A DNA stretch of 64,000 bases from contig CBDCGC010000003.1 in the NCBI GenBank assembly GCA_965216585.1, positions 744,001 to 808,000 on the forward strand, given 5' to 3'. The translations under genes were made by a program, and so were the position numbers. This document shows, in pieces, positions 25,536 to 34,907 of the stretch (the stretch's first letter is position 1; every line of letters starts with the position of its first letter). Below the pieces are notes generated by a model that ran no database searches, was not told the DNA's origin, and saw only the letters and a list, made by a program, of their open reading frames with translations. The stretch comes from CADEER01 sp965216585. Lineage in GTDB: Bacteria; Desulfobacterota; Binatia; HRBIN30; CADEER01.

Positions 25536-28240
25536 CTCAGGCAGGGTTCTGTAAGCGGATCAGGCTGCGCGCTCTGATCGGCCAAGAGCTGGAAGGAGCC
25601 AAAGAGCCCGGCGACGACAACTTGAGTTACTGTGTCGGCGCCTCCGGCCGCCATGAAACCTCCACTCACGCCGCCAACTAATCCGAACACAGCCGAATTG
25701 AGCAATACGCCACTATCCAACCCGCATGAGGGCGGATGCCCATTCAGGACATTGGTTACGACCTGTCCGACAATCGCGCCCGTCGGCCCTGCCAGAAGTC
25801 CCGACAACCCAAGAATAGCAACGGAGTTGCTCAGTGTGATCGCTCCGATTCCTCCTGCGAGCCCACCACCTACAACCCCGCCGGCGGCGGAAGCTAACAG
25901 ATTGAAGCCACTCTGCCCGCTGCTCAGGCCTTGCGCCAGTCCCGACAGACCGCCGATCGCAGCCCCAACTCCAATAGCATTTAGCGCGAACAACCCGCGG
26001 GGATCCGACCGGTTGAGCGGATCGTTATCAACATAGCCGTATAGCGAAACCGTGCCACTCGCGAACCTGATAGGATCAGGTAATAGCCATCTTCCCACAG
26101 ACGGATCGAGGTCACGCGCCCCAAACCGCACGAACCCGCTGTCCCCGTCCTGAACCCCACCCGCAAACCCAAACGGCTGAAACAGCGGATCGGTACTCGC
26201 GACACCGAACTCGTCGTAGTCGATCTCTTCGACGGTGCTGCCGGTCGTTCCGTCGACTTCAGTGATGAGCCGCACACTGCCGAGGTGGTCGCTGATGACG
26301 CTGTAGGTCGTCGTCTGCCCGGGTGCGGGATCGTCGTGGCGGATGATCGCACTCGGTACGTTGCTCTTGGTGGCGTAGACGAACTCTGAGACCAGATTGC
26401 CGCTGCCGTCGAGCTCCGCCACGGGGTTGAGCTGATCGGTGTAGATCCATTGTTTCTGCAGCACGCCGCCGACCTTCTTGCCGGTGCGTCTGTTGCGGCT
26501 GTCTATGATGTATTCGATCACTGGTCCCGACGGCGGCGTCACTGCCCTCAGGTTACCGAGCTGATCGTAGTCATAAGTGGTCGTACCGCTGGGATCCGTC
26601 TTGGTCAGCAGCTCGCCGTTGTCCGTGTAGGTGTAGGTGGTCGTTGTCGGGCCCTGCGTGAGAGTGAGCAAGCGGTCCTGGTCATCGTAGGTCGCCGTAG
26701 TAATCGCGCCTTGGGCGTTGAAGCTGCCGGCTGCTCGGTTGCCGTTGGCGTCGTAGAGGTACTCCGACAAGATGGTGGTACAGGCATCCTCGGCGCAGAC
26801 GCGGTAGAGCCTGCCTGCTGCGTCGTACTCGTAGTGGCGCTCCTTCACCTGCGCCGGGTTGGGGGCGATCGTCTTGGTCTCGACGATGCTGGTGATCCGT
26901 CCCAACTCGTCTCGGGTGTAGACGAAATCGAGCATCTCGACACCGTTGTGGCGCACCTCGTAGTGGATGAGCTGGCCGAAGAGGTCGTAGTCGTAGGTGT
27001 CGTCGATGGTTCCCGCGCCTTCGGTGATGGTGGTGCCGATGAGCAGGCCGTTGTTGGGGTCGCGGGTCAGTGTCATCGCCCCGGCCTGGGTGAGTAGATC
27101 GTCATCGTCGTAGGTGAAGCTCACCGCGGGCTCGCTGCCCACCTGCAGGCTCTGGATCCTCAGGCTGTCGTCGTAGGTTCGGGTCACACTGGCAGTGGTG
27201 ATCCCCACTCCGCTCCAGGTCTCGGTCGTCTGCAGAGCACCGTCGTAGGCGAAGTCGAGGGTCGCATCGGCGCCGCTGATCTGGGTGAGGTTGCCGGTCA
27301 GCGCGTCGTAGACGTGGTCGCGTACCTCGCCACTGGGCTGCAGCGTGATCAAGTCGAGTCTTCCCGAGGTGTCGTAGTCGAAATCCACCTGCTTGCCGTC
27401 GGGGCGGGTCACCACGTCCACCTGCCCGTCGTCTGTGTAGGTGGTGGTGGTCGTGACCGTGGCCAGCGGTGGGCTCACCTGCGGCGGGTCGTAGGTGGTC
27501 TCGAGGTTTACCGCGGTGTAGGTGAAGTCGTGTGCCGGTCTCCCCGGCGGGATCACCTGGGTTACGTTGCCCGCATCGTCGTATGAAAAGCCGATCTCCC
27601 GGGCATCGGGCAGGATTTGCTTGCTCACGCGCACGTCCGCGTCGTACTCGAAGGTGACCGTTCGATTGAGGGCGTCGGTTACGCTCTTGAGCTGCCCCTC
27701 GGACTCGGGCGGGTAGCCCCCCGCGATGTCTGTCAGGTCCACGTAGTCGAACTCCGTCACTCGTGTCTCCGCCGTGTCGGGGTCCGGACCTTCCTTGACC
27801 CGGATCACCCGTCCCTCAGCATCATACTCCTGGCGGGTGGGGTGTACACCGGAAAGCTCGGTCTTTGTGACTCGCCCCTGCGCGTCTTGTGTCGTGACCG
27901 TTTGCCGGCCTTCGGGCGTGGTGTCGGTGATAGTGTTAGTCAGTGCATCAAAGCTTCGCGTCACCGTGCGGCAGTTAACCGTCTCCGTGCCGCAGTTTAC
28001 CTTCACCGTGTCGGTCTGCGTGGTCAGGCTCAGCGGATCATTGGGGTCGGTGATCGTCGCTGTGCTGCTTGCTTCGACGTCTGCCGAGAGTCCGCCTGGT
28101 GTCGAGATCTCAGTATTGGCCGGGATCGGTGCCTGCATTCCAAATCTCGGCCTACAACGGACGAGAGGTAGGGGACGTGTGACCGACTGCCCGAGTTGCG
28201 GCGAGTCGTCCGGTCGGCCACACGTCCCCTCCAGTTCCAA
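25532..28240 (-). CDS. RHS/YD-repeat orphan cassette with Gly-rich tip (T2)
   Basis: 902 residues; RHS homology starts at about 28150 (RFGMQAPIPANTEISTPGG), so the first 30 codons are chance coding from a palindromic spacer. Type-A core: TDTVKVNCGTETVNC (an in-frame duplication of the VNG/VNC segment), EYDAEGRVIRVKEGPDPDTA, FTYTAVNLETTYDPPQ, YEVRHNGVEMLDFVYTRDEL, core end QPFGFAGGVQDGDSGFVRFG and NDPLNRSDPRGL. The tip of about 150 residues is almost wholly Gly/Ala/Val/Leu (AAIGGLSGLAQGLSSGQSG, ASAAGGVVGGGLAGGIGAI), resembling glycine-zipper pore formers. It has no N-terminal NHL region. Expression requires an upstream start that is not evident. Confidence 0.86.
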   Translation of the reverse strand: MELEGTCGRPDDSPQLGQSVTRPLPLVRCRPRFGMQAPIPANTEISTPGGLSADVEASSTATITDPNDPLSLTTQTDTVKVNCGTETVNCRTVTRSFDALTNTITDTTPEGRQTVTTQDAQGRVTKTELSGVHPTRQEYDAEGRVIRVKEGPDPDTAETRVTEFDYVDLTDIAGGYPPESEGQLKSVTDALNRTVTFEYDADVRVSKQILPDAREIGFSYDDAGNVTQVIPPGRPAHDFTYTAVNLETTYDPPQVSPPLATVTTTTTYTDDGQVDVVTRPDGKQVDFDYDTSGRLDLITLQPSGEVRDHVYDALTGNLTQISGADATLDFAYDGALQTTETWSGVGITTASVTRTYDDSLRIQSLQVGSEPAVSFTYDDDDLLTQAGAMTLTRDPNNGLLIGTTITEGAGTIDDTYDYDLFGQLIHYEVRHNGVEMLDFVYTRDELGRITSIVETKTIAPNPAQVKERHYEYDAAGRLYRVCAEDACTTILSEYLYDANGNRAAGSFNAQGAITTATYDDQDRLLTLTQGPTTTTYTYTDNGELLTKTDPSGTTTYDYDQLGNLRAVTPPSGPVIEYIIDSRNRRTGKKVGGVLQKQWIYTDQLNPVAELDGSGNLVSEFVYATKSNVPSAIIRHDDPAPGQTTTYSVISDHLGSVRLITEVDGTTGSTVEEIDYDEFGVASTDPLFQPFGFAGGVQDGDSGFVRFGARDLDPSVGRWLLPDPIRFASGTVSLYGYVDNDPLNRSDPRGLFALNAIGVGAAIGGLSGLAQGLSSGQSGFNLLASAAGGVVGGGLAGGIGAITLSNSVAILGLSGLLAGPTGAIVGQVVTNVLNGHPPSCGLDSGVLLNSAVFGLVGGVSGGFMAAGGADTVTQVVVAGLFGSFQLLADQSAQPDPLTEPCLR
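28171..28229. repeat. Palindromic spacer repeat
   Basis: Perfect 11-bp inverted repeat GGGGACGTGTG (28171-28181) and CACACGTCCCC (28219-28229) separated by 37 nt, between the RHS T2 core and the IS1380 end. REP-like; could also end transcripts. Confidence 0.6.
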
Positions 28241-28263
28241 CTGCGGGGTGTCCCGCCCCTTTC

Positions 28264-29945
28264 TTAGCCCGACCTATTCATGAATCTACATGAAGTTGGC
28301 AATAGACGAGTGATCTGAGCTGGTAACGTATTGTGAGGGGTCGGTGTGCTGCGCGTCGCTGTGGTTGCGACCGGTCACGGGGAGAATGAAGGCTTCGGTT
28401 GCCGAAAAGGGTGGCAGGGGGTGGTGTTCTGGACGCACCTGGTCGACGAGCTTTCGGGTTGCCCAACGAAGTTGAAGTGTAAGCTGGTTTGCGTTGCGCT
28501 GAAGGCGATCAGTGAGGCGGCCCGATGTTGCCGATGCGCGCGAGTGCTTGTTCGAACGCAGGCCGCCCGGGCCATCCGGTAGCGATGTGGAACCACAGAC
28601 GCCGAGCAGTGAGCCTCACACGTGCACCGACTTTGATGAGCCGCAGGCGGATTGTCGAAACCGAGGCGCGAGCCAGTTTGGTCCCAACAAGCACGTGGTC
28701 CCGGAAGAGCACCAGCAGGTTGTACGCCATAGCGTAGAGCTGGAGACGGAAAGCATTGGCCTTGTACTTCGAGCACGACAGACGGTCAGCCGACAGATCG
28801 TTCTTGAGCTCCTTGATGAAGTTCTCCGCCTGGCCGCGCTGCTCGTACCAGTCGAAGATCTCCTTGGCTCGCCCCTTGCGATTGGTGACCAGGAAGCGAA
28901 GGTTCATACCGTCGCGGGTACGCTCGATCTTGGCCACCACCCGTCGTGAGCGTGACCATCGACCTGCTTGATAGGAGAAGCTTGTGTAGTGGCGAAGCCT
29001 CTTTCCGGGCTTACACTCCCACTGCATCTCGAGCTTCTCGCACAGGGGCATCACGATATCGTACAGCTTCTGATTGCGACCGAAGCCGATGGCGTAGTTG
29101 AGGCCCGCATACTCGGCGTAGTCCATGATCTCCGGGGTGCTGAATGCGCCGTCGGCCCGCAGCCCGATCTCTCGGTCCGCAAACTCCGCACGCAATCGAC
29201 GGGTGAGCGGGCGCAGCATCGGCACCGCCTGGCGAAACGCAGCCGCGTTGCCCGGTCGCAGCCGCGAGCTCAGTAGCGTGCCACTCTTGCCTTCGAAGAT
29301 CAGCAGCGGGTGGTACATGTAGGAGTCATAGTGCGCATTGAAGAACGACAGTTGCTGCCCACCGTAGGTTCGGTCCTCGGTGGAGTCCATGTCGAGAATG
29401 ATCTCCCCCTCGCTAGCACCGTGGCGGCAGAACCACTCGGTTCCTTCACTCTCGAGTAGCCGCACAGAATCCCAGTCCGCCGAGTTCTCCAGCCGTGACA
29501 GTGTCGGCTGCGAGGCCAGCGGCTCCCCGACCTCGCCAGCCACCGACTGCATCGTCGGCTCGTCGCGCAGATAGGTCGCGTCGTTGCAGTCCTCATACCC
29601 TGCTACGATCTGGTAGATCCGTTGCCGCAGCAGCGACAACATCGAGTGATCGATGTAGCGCGCGTCGCGGTCGTCCCCTACCAGTGCCGCCAAACCCGCC
29701 GTCAAACCCAAGCGCTCGTCAAACTCTCGGATCAGCGTCAGACCAGCCTCACTGGTGATCGCTCCCCCGTCGAAATTGATCGCCAATTTTCGTTGGAATC
29801 TGAACTCTCTTCCGCTACTACACTCTGTAGCCACCGCCACCCCTCCGGTCCGCTTGGATGATGTTCTTGCAGACCTTGTCTTTAGCAGATTTCAGGGCGT
29901 GTCGGTGGCTTTCTTCGTCAGAGTTCTCGAATAATCCGGGCTAAA
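28264..29945 (-). mobile_element. IS1380-family insertion sequence, about 1.68 kb
   Basis: One transposase between imperfect inverted ends: left TTAGCCCGACCTATTCATGAA from 28264 and complement of the right end TTAGCCCGGATTATTCGAGAA ending near 29944. No clear target duplication. It separates the NHL-type relic (about 29946-30200) from the RHS T2 cassette. Confidence 0.78.
28509..29840 (-). CDS. IS1380-family DDE transposase
   Basis: 443 residues. INFDGGAITSEAGLTLIREF is the typical start, followed by LSRLENS, first catalytic Asp in IILDMDSTEDRTYGGQQ, FFNAHYDSYMYHPLLIFEG, second Asp in IGLRADGAFSTPEIMDY, and Glu in DWYEQRGQAENFIKELKNDL with LFRDHVLV near the end. All features match IS1380. 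Intact frame. Confidence 0.94.
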   Translation of the reverse strand: MAVATECSSGREFRFQRKLAINFDGGAITSEAGLTLIREFDERLGLTAGLAALVGDDRDARYIDHSMLSLLRQRIYQIVAGYEDCNDATYLRDEPTMQSVAGEVGEPLASQPTLSRLENSADWDSVRLLESEGTEWFCRHGASEGEIILDMDSTEDRTYGGQQLSFFNAHYDSYMYHPLLIFEGKSGTLLSSRLRPGNAAAFRQAVPMLRPLTRRLRAEFADREIGLRADGAFSTPEIMDYAEYAGLNYAIGFGRNQKLYDIVMPLCEKLEMQWECKPGKRLRHYTSFSYQAGRWSRSRRVVAKIERTRDGMNLRFLVTNRKGRAKEIFDWYEQRGQAENFIKELKNDLSADRLSCSKYKANAFRLQLYAMAYNLLVLFRDHVLVGTKLARASVSTIRLRLIKVGARVRLTARRLWFHIATGWPGRPAFEQALARIGNIGPPH

Positions 29946-30210
29946 GTCACCGTAGGTGTGTAACACTCTGCGATACTCATGGCGCACATCGATCAAGCGC
30001 AGTCTGGCGCGCTGCGCCCCGCTGGTGGATCCCCCGCACGACACCCCGGTGCCGGCCACCGTCGTCACCGTGCCCGCGGCGAAGTCGATCTTGCGCACGC
30101 GGTGCAGCTCGGTGAAATAGAGTGCCCCGTCGGGTCCAAAGGCCCCTATACGCGCTCGGTTGTTCGGCGATGGGACGACACCTTGCCGTACGCCTGATCC
30201 AAATCGGCAC
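29946..30210 (-). pseudogene. NHL-repeat relic of an RHS N-terminus
   Basis: Reads IGAFGPDGALYFTELHRVRK then TVTTVAGTGVSCGG, one NHL-type blade of the sort found at the N-terminus of the RHS gene at 52.1 kb. It is followed by unrelated codons and the IS1380 end. It overlaps the 3' end of the membrane protein gene at 30146-30625 in another frame. Evidence that full-length NHL-RHS genes once stood here. Confidence 0.6.
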
Positions 30211-30625
30211 GAAACCGACGATAATTGTAACACGACCCCAAGATCGTCAATCTTCGGCCTCCAACAAACACAACTCGAATCGGCGGTTCAAGGACTCGAT
30301 TGTTGCCAACGCGCGACACATCAACTGTCTCTGAGAATCGATAGTGCGAGGTCTCAACGAGGTTTAGCCAACGCCGTGAAATGTTATCGCCATCGATGTA
30401 CAGCAGATGGGCATCAGCGACCGTCTTGCCAACAGTGAGCAGGAGCATGCCACTGCCACCAACCAAATACACGAGGCGGGGGATCGGGGGGATGGTATTC
30501 AGATCCGACCAGAGAACAGAGGGGACCCAGAAATAGAGGAATATCGCCGCGACCGAGAAGCCGTATAGAATCTCAAGCGGAGGAAAGACCCTATAGGGAT
30601 CGGTCCCTTTCGTATCAGACTCCAT
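30146..30625 (-). CDS. Putative immunity protein, 2-TM with PH-like domain
   Basis: 159 residues from ATG 30625, preceded by GAAGAGAG and lying 25 nt after the RHS T3 stop. Two hydrophobic segments near the N-terminus (YGFSVAAIFLYFWVPSVL, PRLVYLVGGSGMLLLTVG) are followed by a soluble part (LLYIDGDNISRRWLNLVE, RVVFVGGRRLTILGS, NYRRFRADLDQAYG) with the strand pattern of bacterial PH-like domains. The gene cut by the right edge of the window (63890-64000) ends with the same VGG.RLT..GSCYNYRRFRADL motif, so this is a recurring immunity family in the array. Role inferred. Confidence 0.65.
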   Translation of the reverse strand: MESDTKGTDPYRVFPPLEILYGFSVAAIFLYFWVPSVLWSDLNTIPPIPRLVYLVGGSGMLLLTVGKTVADAHLLYIDGDNISRRWLNLVETSHYRFSETVDVSRVGNNRVLEPPIRVVFVGGRRLTILGSCYNYRRFRADLDQAYGKVSSHRRTTERV

Positions 30626-30650
30626 CGCAACGGATACTCTCTTCGGTCGA

Positions 30651-33143
30651 TCAAAAGCCTGGTATCGGATCGTATAGTGGGCCACCAACGGTTGTCTCGA
30701 CGACAGTGATCGCATCGAGGCCTAGTACGGAGAAAACTCCGCCCAGAACCGCTTCCGTAACTACTCCTTGATGGGCGCCCTTCAATAGCCACCCGGCAAA
30801 GCCTCCAGTCAATACGCCGAGCACAATGTCCTGTTCACGGTTGGCTGGGGACGCCACGCCCACCCAACGTCGATTCAGTTCGCCAACGACAAGCGACGTA
30901 AGTCCACCGGTGACACTCGCGGGAAGCCCAAGAGAAGCTACTAAGCCGCCAGCGAAACCCGCCGCAAATGCGGGAACGAAGGCATCGTTCAAGATCCCCA
31001 CCGTGCTCGCGTTGATTAGACCAGAAATCGTGCCGCTCAAGGACCCTGCCGCGGCGATCTCCGCGAATGTACGGGTTCCATAGGGATCCAGACGATTGAT
31101 CGGGTCGTGGCGCGCATATCGATACAGGTTCATGTCTTGGCCCACAAAGAGCATTGCGTCTATTGTGAGCCAACGCCCCAAATCGGAAGCGTAGTCGCGC
31201 GCACCAAAACGAACGAATCCGCTGCCACCGTCCTGAATGCCACCCGCAAACCCAAATGGCTGAAACACTGGGTCAGTACTCGCGACACCGAACTCGTCGT
31301 AGTCGATCTCTTCAACGGTGCTGCCGGTCGTTCCGTCGACTTCGGTGATGAGCCGCACACTGCCGAGGTGGTCGCTGATGACGCTGTAGGTCGTCGTCTG
31401 CCCGGGTGCGGGATCGTCGTGGCGGATGATCGCACTCGGTACGTTGCTCTTGTTGGCGTAGACGAACTCTGAGACCAGATTGCCGCTGCCGTCGAGCTCG
31501 GCCACGGGGTTGAGCTGATCGGTGTAGATCCACTGCTTCTGCAGTGTCCCGCCGACCTTCTTGCCTGTGCGCCGGTTGCGGCCGTCGATCACGTACTCGA
31601 TCACCGGCCCCGTTGGCGGTGCGACGCTTCTCAGATTGCCGAGCTGATCGTAGTCGTAGGTGGTCGTACCGCTGGGGTCGGTCTTGGTCAGCAGCTCTCC
31701 GTTGTCGGTATAGGTGTAGGTGGTTGTTGTCGGGCCCTGGGTGAGGGTGAGCAAGCGGTCCTGGTCGTCGTAGGTTGCCGTCGTGATTGTACCCTGAGCG
31801 TTGAAGCTGCCCGCAGCCCGGTTGCCGTTGGCGTCGTAGAGATACTCCGACAAGACGGTGGTACAAGCATCTTCGGCGCAGACGCGGTAGAGTCTGCCGG
31901 CTGTGTCGTACTTGTAGTGTCGCTCCTTCACCTGCGTCGGGTTGGGGGCAATCGTCTTGGTTTCCACAATGCTGGTGATCCGCCCCAGGTCGTCTCTGGT
32001 GTAGACGAAATCGAGCATCTCGACGCCGTTGTGGCGCACCTCGTAGTGGACGAGCTGGCCGAAGAGGTCGTAGTCGTAGGTGTCGTCGATGGTTCCCGCG
32101 CCTTCGGTGATGGTGGTGCCGGTGAGCAGGCCGTTGTTGGGGTCGCGGGTCAGTGTCATCGCCCCGGCCTGGGTGAGTAGACCGTCATCGTCGTAGGTGA
32201 AGCTCACCGGCGGTTCACTGTCCACCTGCAGGCTCTGGATCCTCAGGCTGTCGTCGTAGGTTCGGGTCACACTCGCAGTGGTGATCCCTACCCCGCTCCA
32301 GGTCTCGGTCGTCTGCAGAGCACCGTCGTAGGCGAAGTCGAGGGTCGCATCGGCGCCGCTGATCTGCGTGAGGTTGCCGGTCAGCGCGTCGTAGACGTGG
32401 TCGCGTACCTCGCCACTGGGCTGCAGCGTGATCAAGTCGAGTCTTCCCGAGGTGTCGTAGTCGAAATCCACCTGCTTGCCGTCGGGGCGGGTCACCACGT
32501 CCACCTGCCCGTCGTCTGTGTAGGTGGTGGTGGTCGTGACCGTGGCCAGCGGCGGGCTCGCCTGCGGCGGGTCGTAGGTGGTCTCGAGGTTCACCGCGGT
32601 GTAGGTGAAGTCGTGTGCCGGTCTTCCCGGTGGGATTACTTGGGTTACGTTGCCCGCATCGTCGTAGGAGAAGCCGATCTCCCGGGCATCGGGCAGGATT
32701 TGCTTGCTCACTCTCACGTCGGCGTCGTACTCGAAGGTGACCGTTCGATTGAGGGCGTCGGTTACGCTCTTGAGCTGCCCCTCGGACTCGGGCGGGTAGC
32801 CCCCCGCGATGTCGGTTGCGTCCACGTAGTCGAACTCCGTCACTCGTGTCTCCGCCGTGTCGGGGTCCGGGCCTTCCTTGACCCGAATCACCCGCCCCTC
32901 AGCATCATACTCCTGGCGGGTGGGGTGTACACCGGAAAGCTCGGTCTTCACCACGCGTCCCTGCGCGTCCAGCGTCGTGGTGGTCTGCCGGCCCTCCGGG
33001 GTGGTGTCGGTGAAGGTGTTGGTCACCGCGTCGTAGGTTCTCGTCACCGCGCGGCCGTTGACGCTGACCGTGTCGGTCTGATTGGTCAGGCTCAGCGGGT
33101 CATTCGGATCGGTGATGGTCGCTGTGCTGCTTGCTTCCGTCAC
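30651..33143 (-). CDS. RHS/YD-repeat orphan cassette with hydrophobic tip (T3)
   Basis: 830 residues. Type-A core beginning EASSTATITDPNDPLSL immediately after the stop of the LRR gene upstream (TGA shared/adjacent at 33140), through YD repeats to QPFGFAGGIQDGGSGFVRFG and HDPINRLDPYGTRT. The tip (about 150 residues) alternates Gly/Ala-rich membrane-like segments (AAGSLSGTISGLINASTVG, FAAGFAGGLVASLGLPASVT) with a short polar stretch (NRRWVGVASPANREQD). Candidate pore-forming toxin. No native start site: the GTG at 33143 is created by the junction. Paired membrane protein follows at 30625. Confidence 0.86.
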   Translation of the reverse strand: MTEASSTATITDPNDPLSLTNQTDTVSVNGRAVTRTYDAVTNTFTDTTPEGRQTTTTLDAQGRVVKTELSGVHPTRQEYDAEGRVIRVKEGPDPDTAETRVTEFDYVDATDIAGGYPPESEGQLKSVTDALNRTVTFEYDADVRVSKQILPDAREIGFSYDDAGNVTQVIPPGRPAHDFTYTAVNLETTYDPPQASPPLATVTTTTTYTDDGQVDVVTRPDGKQVDFDYDTSGRLDLITLQPSGEVRDHVYDALTGNLTQISGADATLDFAYDGALQTTETWSGVGITTASVTRTYDDSLRIQSLQVDSEPPVSFTYDDDGLLTQAGAMTLTRDPNNGLLTGTTITEGAGTIDDTYDYDLFGQLVHYEVRHNGVEMLDFVYTRDDLGRITSIVETKTIAPNPTQVKERHYKYDTAGRLYRVCAEDACTTVLSEYLYDANGNRAAGSFNAQGTITTATYDDQDRLLTLTQGPTTTTYTYTDNGELLTKTDPSGTTTYDYDQLGNLRSVAPPTGPVIEYVIDGRNRRTGKKVGGTLQKQWIYTDQLNPVAELDGSGNLVSEFVYANKSNVPSAIIRHDDPAPGQTTTYSVISDHLGSVRLITEVDGTTGSTVEEIDYDEFGVASTDPVFQPFGFAGGIQDGGSGFVRFGARDYASDLGRWLTIDAMLFVGQDMNLYRYARHDPINRLDPYGTRTFAEIAAAGSLSGTISGLINASTVGILNDAFVPAFAAGFAGGLVASLGLPASVTGGLTSLVVGELNRRWVGVASPANREQDIVLGVLTGGFAGWLLKGAHQGVVTEAVLGGVFSVLGLDAITVVETTVGGPLYDPIPGF

Positions 33144-34114
33144 CCAACGGAGCTCTCTGCCAGGGCTTTGTTCAGTTCCGTGTCTCGGTGTGAATAGTGT
33201 CGCATCTGCGGCCGGAAAGAAGTCAGTTCGAGTCGGGGCAGGTTTAGCAAAAAACCGAAGTCACCATCGACGATCTTCGTTCCGAGAACACGTAGCTCCC
33301 TTAGGTTCTTTGCGTCCCGGAGGAAGTGGAGTGATGGGATTTCGGCTCCGGTCATGATGCCAAGAACTTCCAGGCCTGAGATAGCCGCCACCTTCTCAAT
33401 GTCTACGATCTTCTTGCAACCTCCTAGCTCTACACGCCGAAGGGTCTTGGAGAGCACGAGCGGAGCGATCGAAGTGACCCTAATGAGCTGCTCCATCCAC
33501 AACTCCTCAATCTGAGTCGTCTCGATTCCGGCGAGGCTTTCGAGTCGTCGGCAGCGCCAGAGACTCAAAGAACGAAGTTTCTTCAAGGTCTGGATCCCGG
33601 CAAGTGTGCGCAGCGGCACAGAATCTAGCGATAGAATGCGAAGCTGTTCTAGTGCCGCCAGCTGGTCAAGATGTTGGATTCTCGCACGACTCAGGCGGAG
33701 TTCTTCAAGCCCTGGGCATTCCTCGATTGTTCCTACGTTCTTCAGGTTGTCACCGAAGAAGAACCGAAGATTGCTTAGTCTAGCGAACTCGATGCTTGCG
33801 ACAGAATCCCTAACGGTCAAGTCCTCGAGCGCTACCATCCCCCCGACAAAAGACAGGTCTAAATCACCCCCCTTGTCGATTGTCATGTAGTTGATCTGAG
33901 TTGCAAACTGAATCAGCGGACAGAGGTCGCCCGCACCAGCTTCCCATTGACTCACCACCACACCTGTGACACCCGTCGAGCGAATGGCACGCTCGGCCTC
34001 TCGAGACCATGCACTGAGGTGGATCGTGTATGGTTTTCGCTGGATCGGGCGAACCACATGAAAGCCTTCACCTTGAGGTTCGTTCCATTCGTCAGGACGC
34101 TGTTCTGTTGACAT
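33140..34114 (-). CDS. Leucine-rich-repeat immunity protein (copy 1)
   Basis: 324 residues from ATG 34114, chosen because it aligns with the start of the second copy (46820); longer readings run into the toxin gene. An N-terminal domain of about 120 residues (GVTGVVVSQWEAGAG, PLIQFATQINYMTID) is followed by short LRR units such as LEELRLSRARIQHLDQL, LRILSLDSVPLRTLAGI, LRSLSLWRCRRLESLAGI and NLRELRVLGTKIVDGDFGFL. It lies 19 nt after the GIY-YIG-like tip gene. LRR solenoids suit binding a toxin surface. Its 3' 400 bp is nearly identical to copy 2, while the 5' half is strongly diverged. Confidence 0.75.
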   Translation of the reverse strand: MSTEQRPDEWNEPQGEGFHVVRPIQRKPYTIHLSAWSREAERAIRSTGVTGVVVSQWEAGAGDLCPLIQFATQINYMTIDKGGDLDLSFVGGMVALEDLTVRDSVASIEFARLSNLRFFFGDNLKNVGTIEECPGLEELRLSRARIQHLDQLAALEQLRILSLDSVPLRTLAGIQTLKKLRSLSLWRCRRLESLAGIETTQIEELWMEQLIRVTSIAPLVLSKTLRRVELGGCKKIVDIEKVAAISGLEVLGIMTGAEIPSLHFLRDAKNLRELRVLGTKIVDGDFGFLLNLPRLELTSFRPQMRHYSHRDTELNKALAESSVG

Positions 34115-34133
34115 CATGGCCCCAGACATCCGC

Positions 34134-34660
34134 CTACAAGATCTTTCCCTTGCAGTACGGCAGCACAATTCCAGGAGCACGGATCTTGTTGGCGAGACCG
34201 CCTCTAGCACTTCGGGGACCAATCTTGGCGTAATCATCAATAAGGCCAAGCACCGTCGCCTCCGCGTTCGCCAAACTGACGCCCGCCCCTTTCTCGACGA
34301 TAGCCAATACTTGATTGAAAGTCCTGTGGTGTTTTCTCCAACGCTGGTACGACTGCTGCACGGTCTTCCCTACGTAGGGAAGACCCGGAAGCGGGTCGCC
34401 AGCCGCAGTCATCATCACATAGATGATCGAGTTCAGCATGACGTCTTGGCTGACCGACTCGAAAACAACGCACGCCGCTTGAGTGGCGGTTTTCCTACCT
34501 ACAATCCGAAGGGTCTCCAGACTCGTATTCGAGAGAATGGAATTGATCGCTTGGCCGACCTGCGACTCGGGAATCGTCTGTAGGCCATCGACGTCTAATC
34601 GGTTGATGGGATCTTCCCGACCGTAGGAGTAGAGTTCGCGCTGCCCCCGACAAAGTCTAT
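34134..34660 (-). pseudogene. Orphan GIY-YIG-like RHS tip (T4, copy 1), frameshifted
   Basis: Keeps only the last core residues (YSYGREDPINRLDVDGLQT) and the complete tip. Tip: VMLNSIIYVMMTAAGD, LPGLPYVGKTVQQSYQRW, RKHHRTFNQVLAIVEKGAG, ending LANKIRAPGIVLPYCKGKIL. IYVM...YVGKT...RW..H fits the GIY-YIG/URI nuclease core, so DNase activity is likely but inferred. Compared with the copy at 46.3 kb there is a one-base deletion just before the tip (AATCTC there, AACTC here), throwing core and tip out of frame; upstream sequence is lost at about 34660. Tip itself is an open frame. Confidence 0.7.
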
Positions 34661-34675
34661 TCAAACGGTTCAAAC

Positions 34676-34907
34676 GGGGTCGGACCAACGCAACCACGTG
34701 CAAACATTGAATGAACTCAGCCATTAGAGCTCCCTACGGTGCTTGCGGGGCCCGTTTCGACACGAAAACGGCACCGTTTCACTCGCTCCGCACAGAGACC
34801 GATTACGAGGACCGTTCTGCGGGCAAAATGGCGCCTGCAGCGATCCCTCTGGCCCGGATTGTCGCCCAAAACATAACGTCTTCAGTGAGTTGCGTTGGTC
34901 CGACCCC
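34676..34907. repeat. Inverted 19-mer pair around a 194-nt spacer
   Basis: GGGGTCGGACCAACGCAAC (34676-34694) and its exact complement (34889-34907). Same 19-mer, one mismatch, occurs at 17403-17421. The element sits between the orphan tip and a GST relic and looks like a REPIN/MITE-type unit; the spacer has its own short inverted pieces (CGAAAACGG/CCGTTTTC-like) but no gene. Confidence 0.65.

Noticed and set aside
26450..27097. Long plus-strand frames opposite RHS cores (also 32397-33197, 48494-49807 minus and others)
   Set aside because: Recurring antisense shadows of the repetitive YD core (VVEIHLLAVGAGHHVHLPVV and similar appear opposite every core copy); none has a start site or independent conservation.
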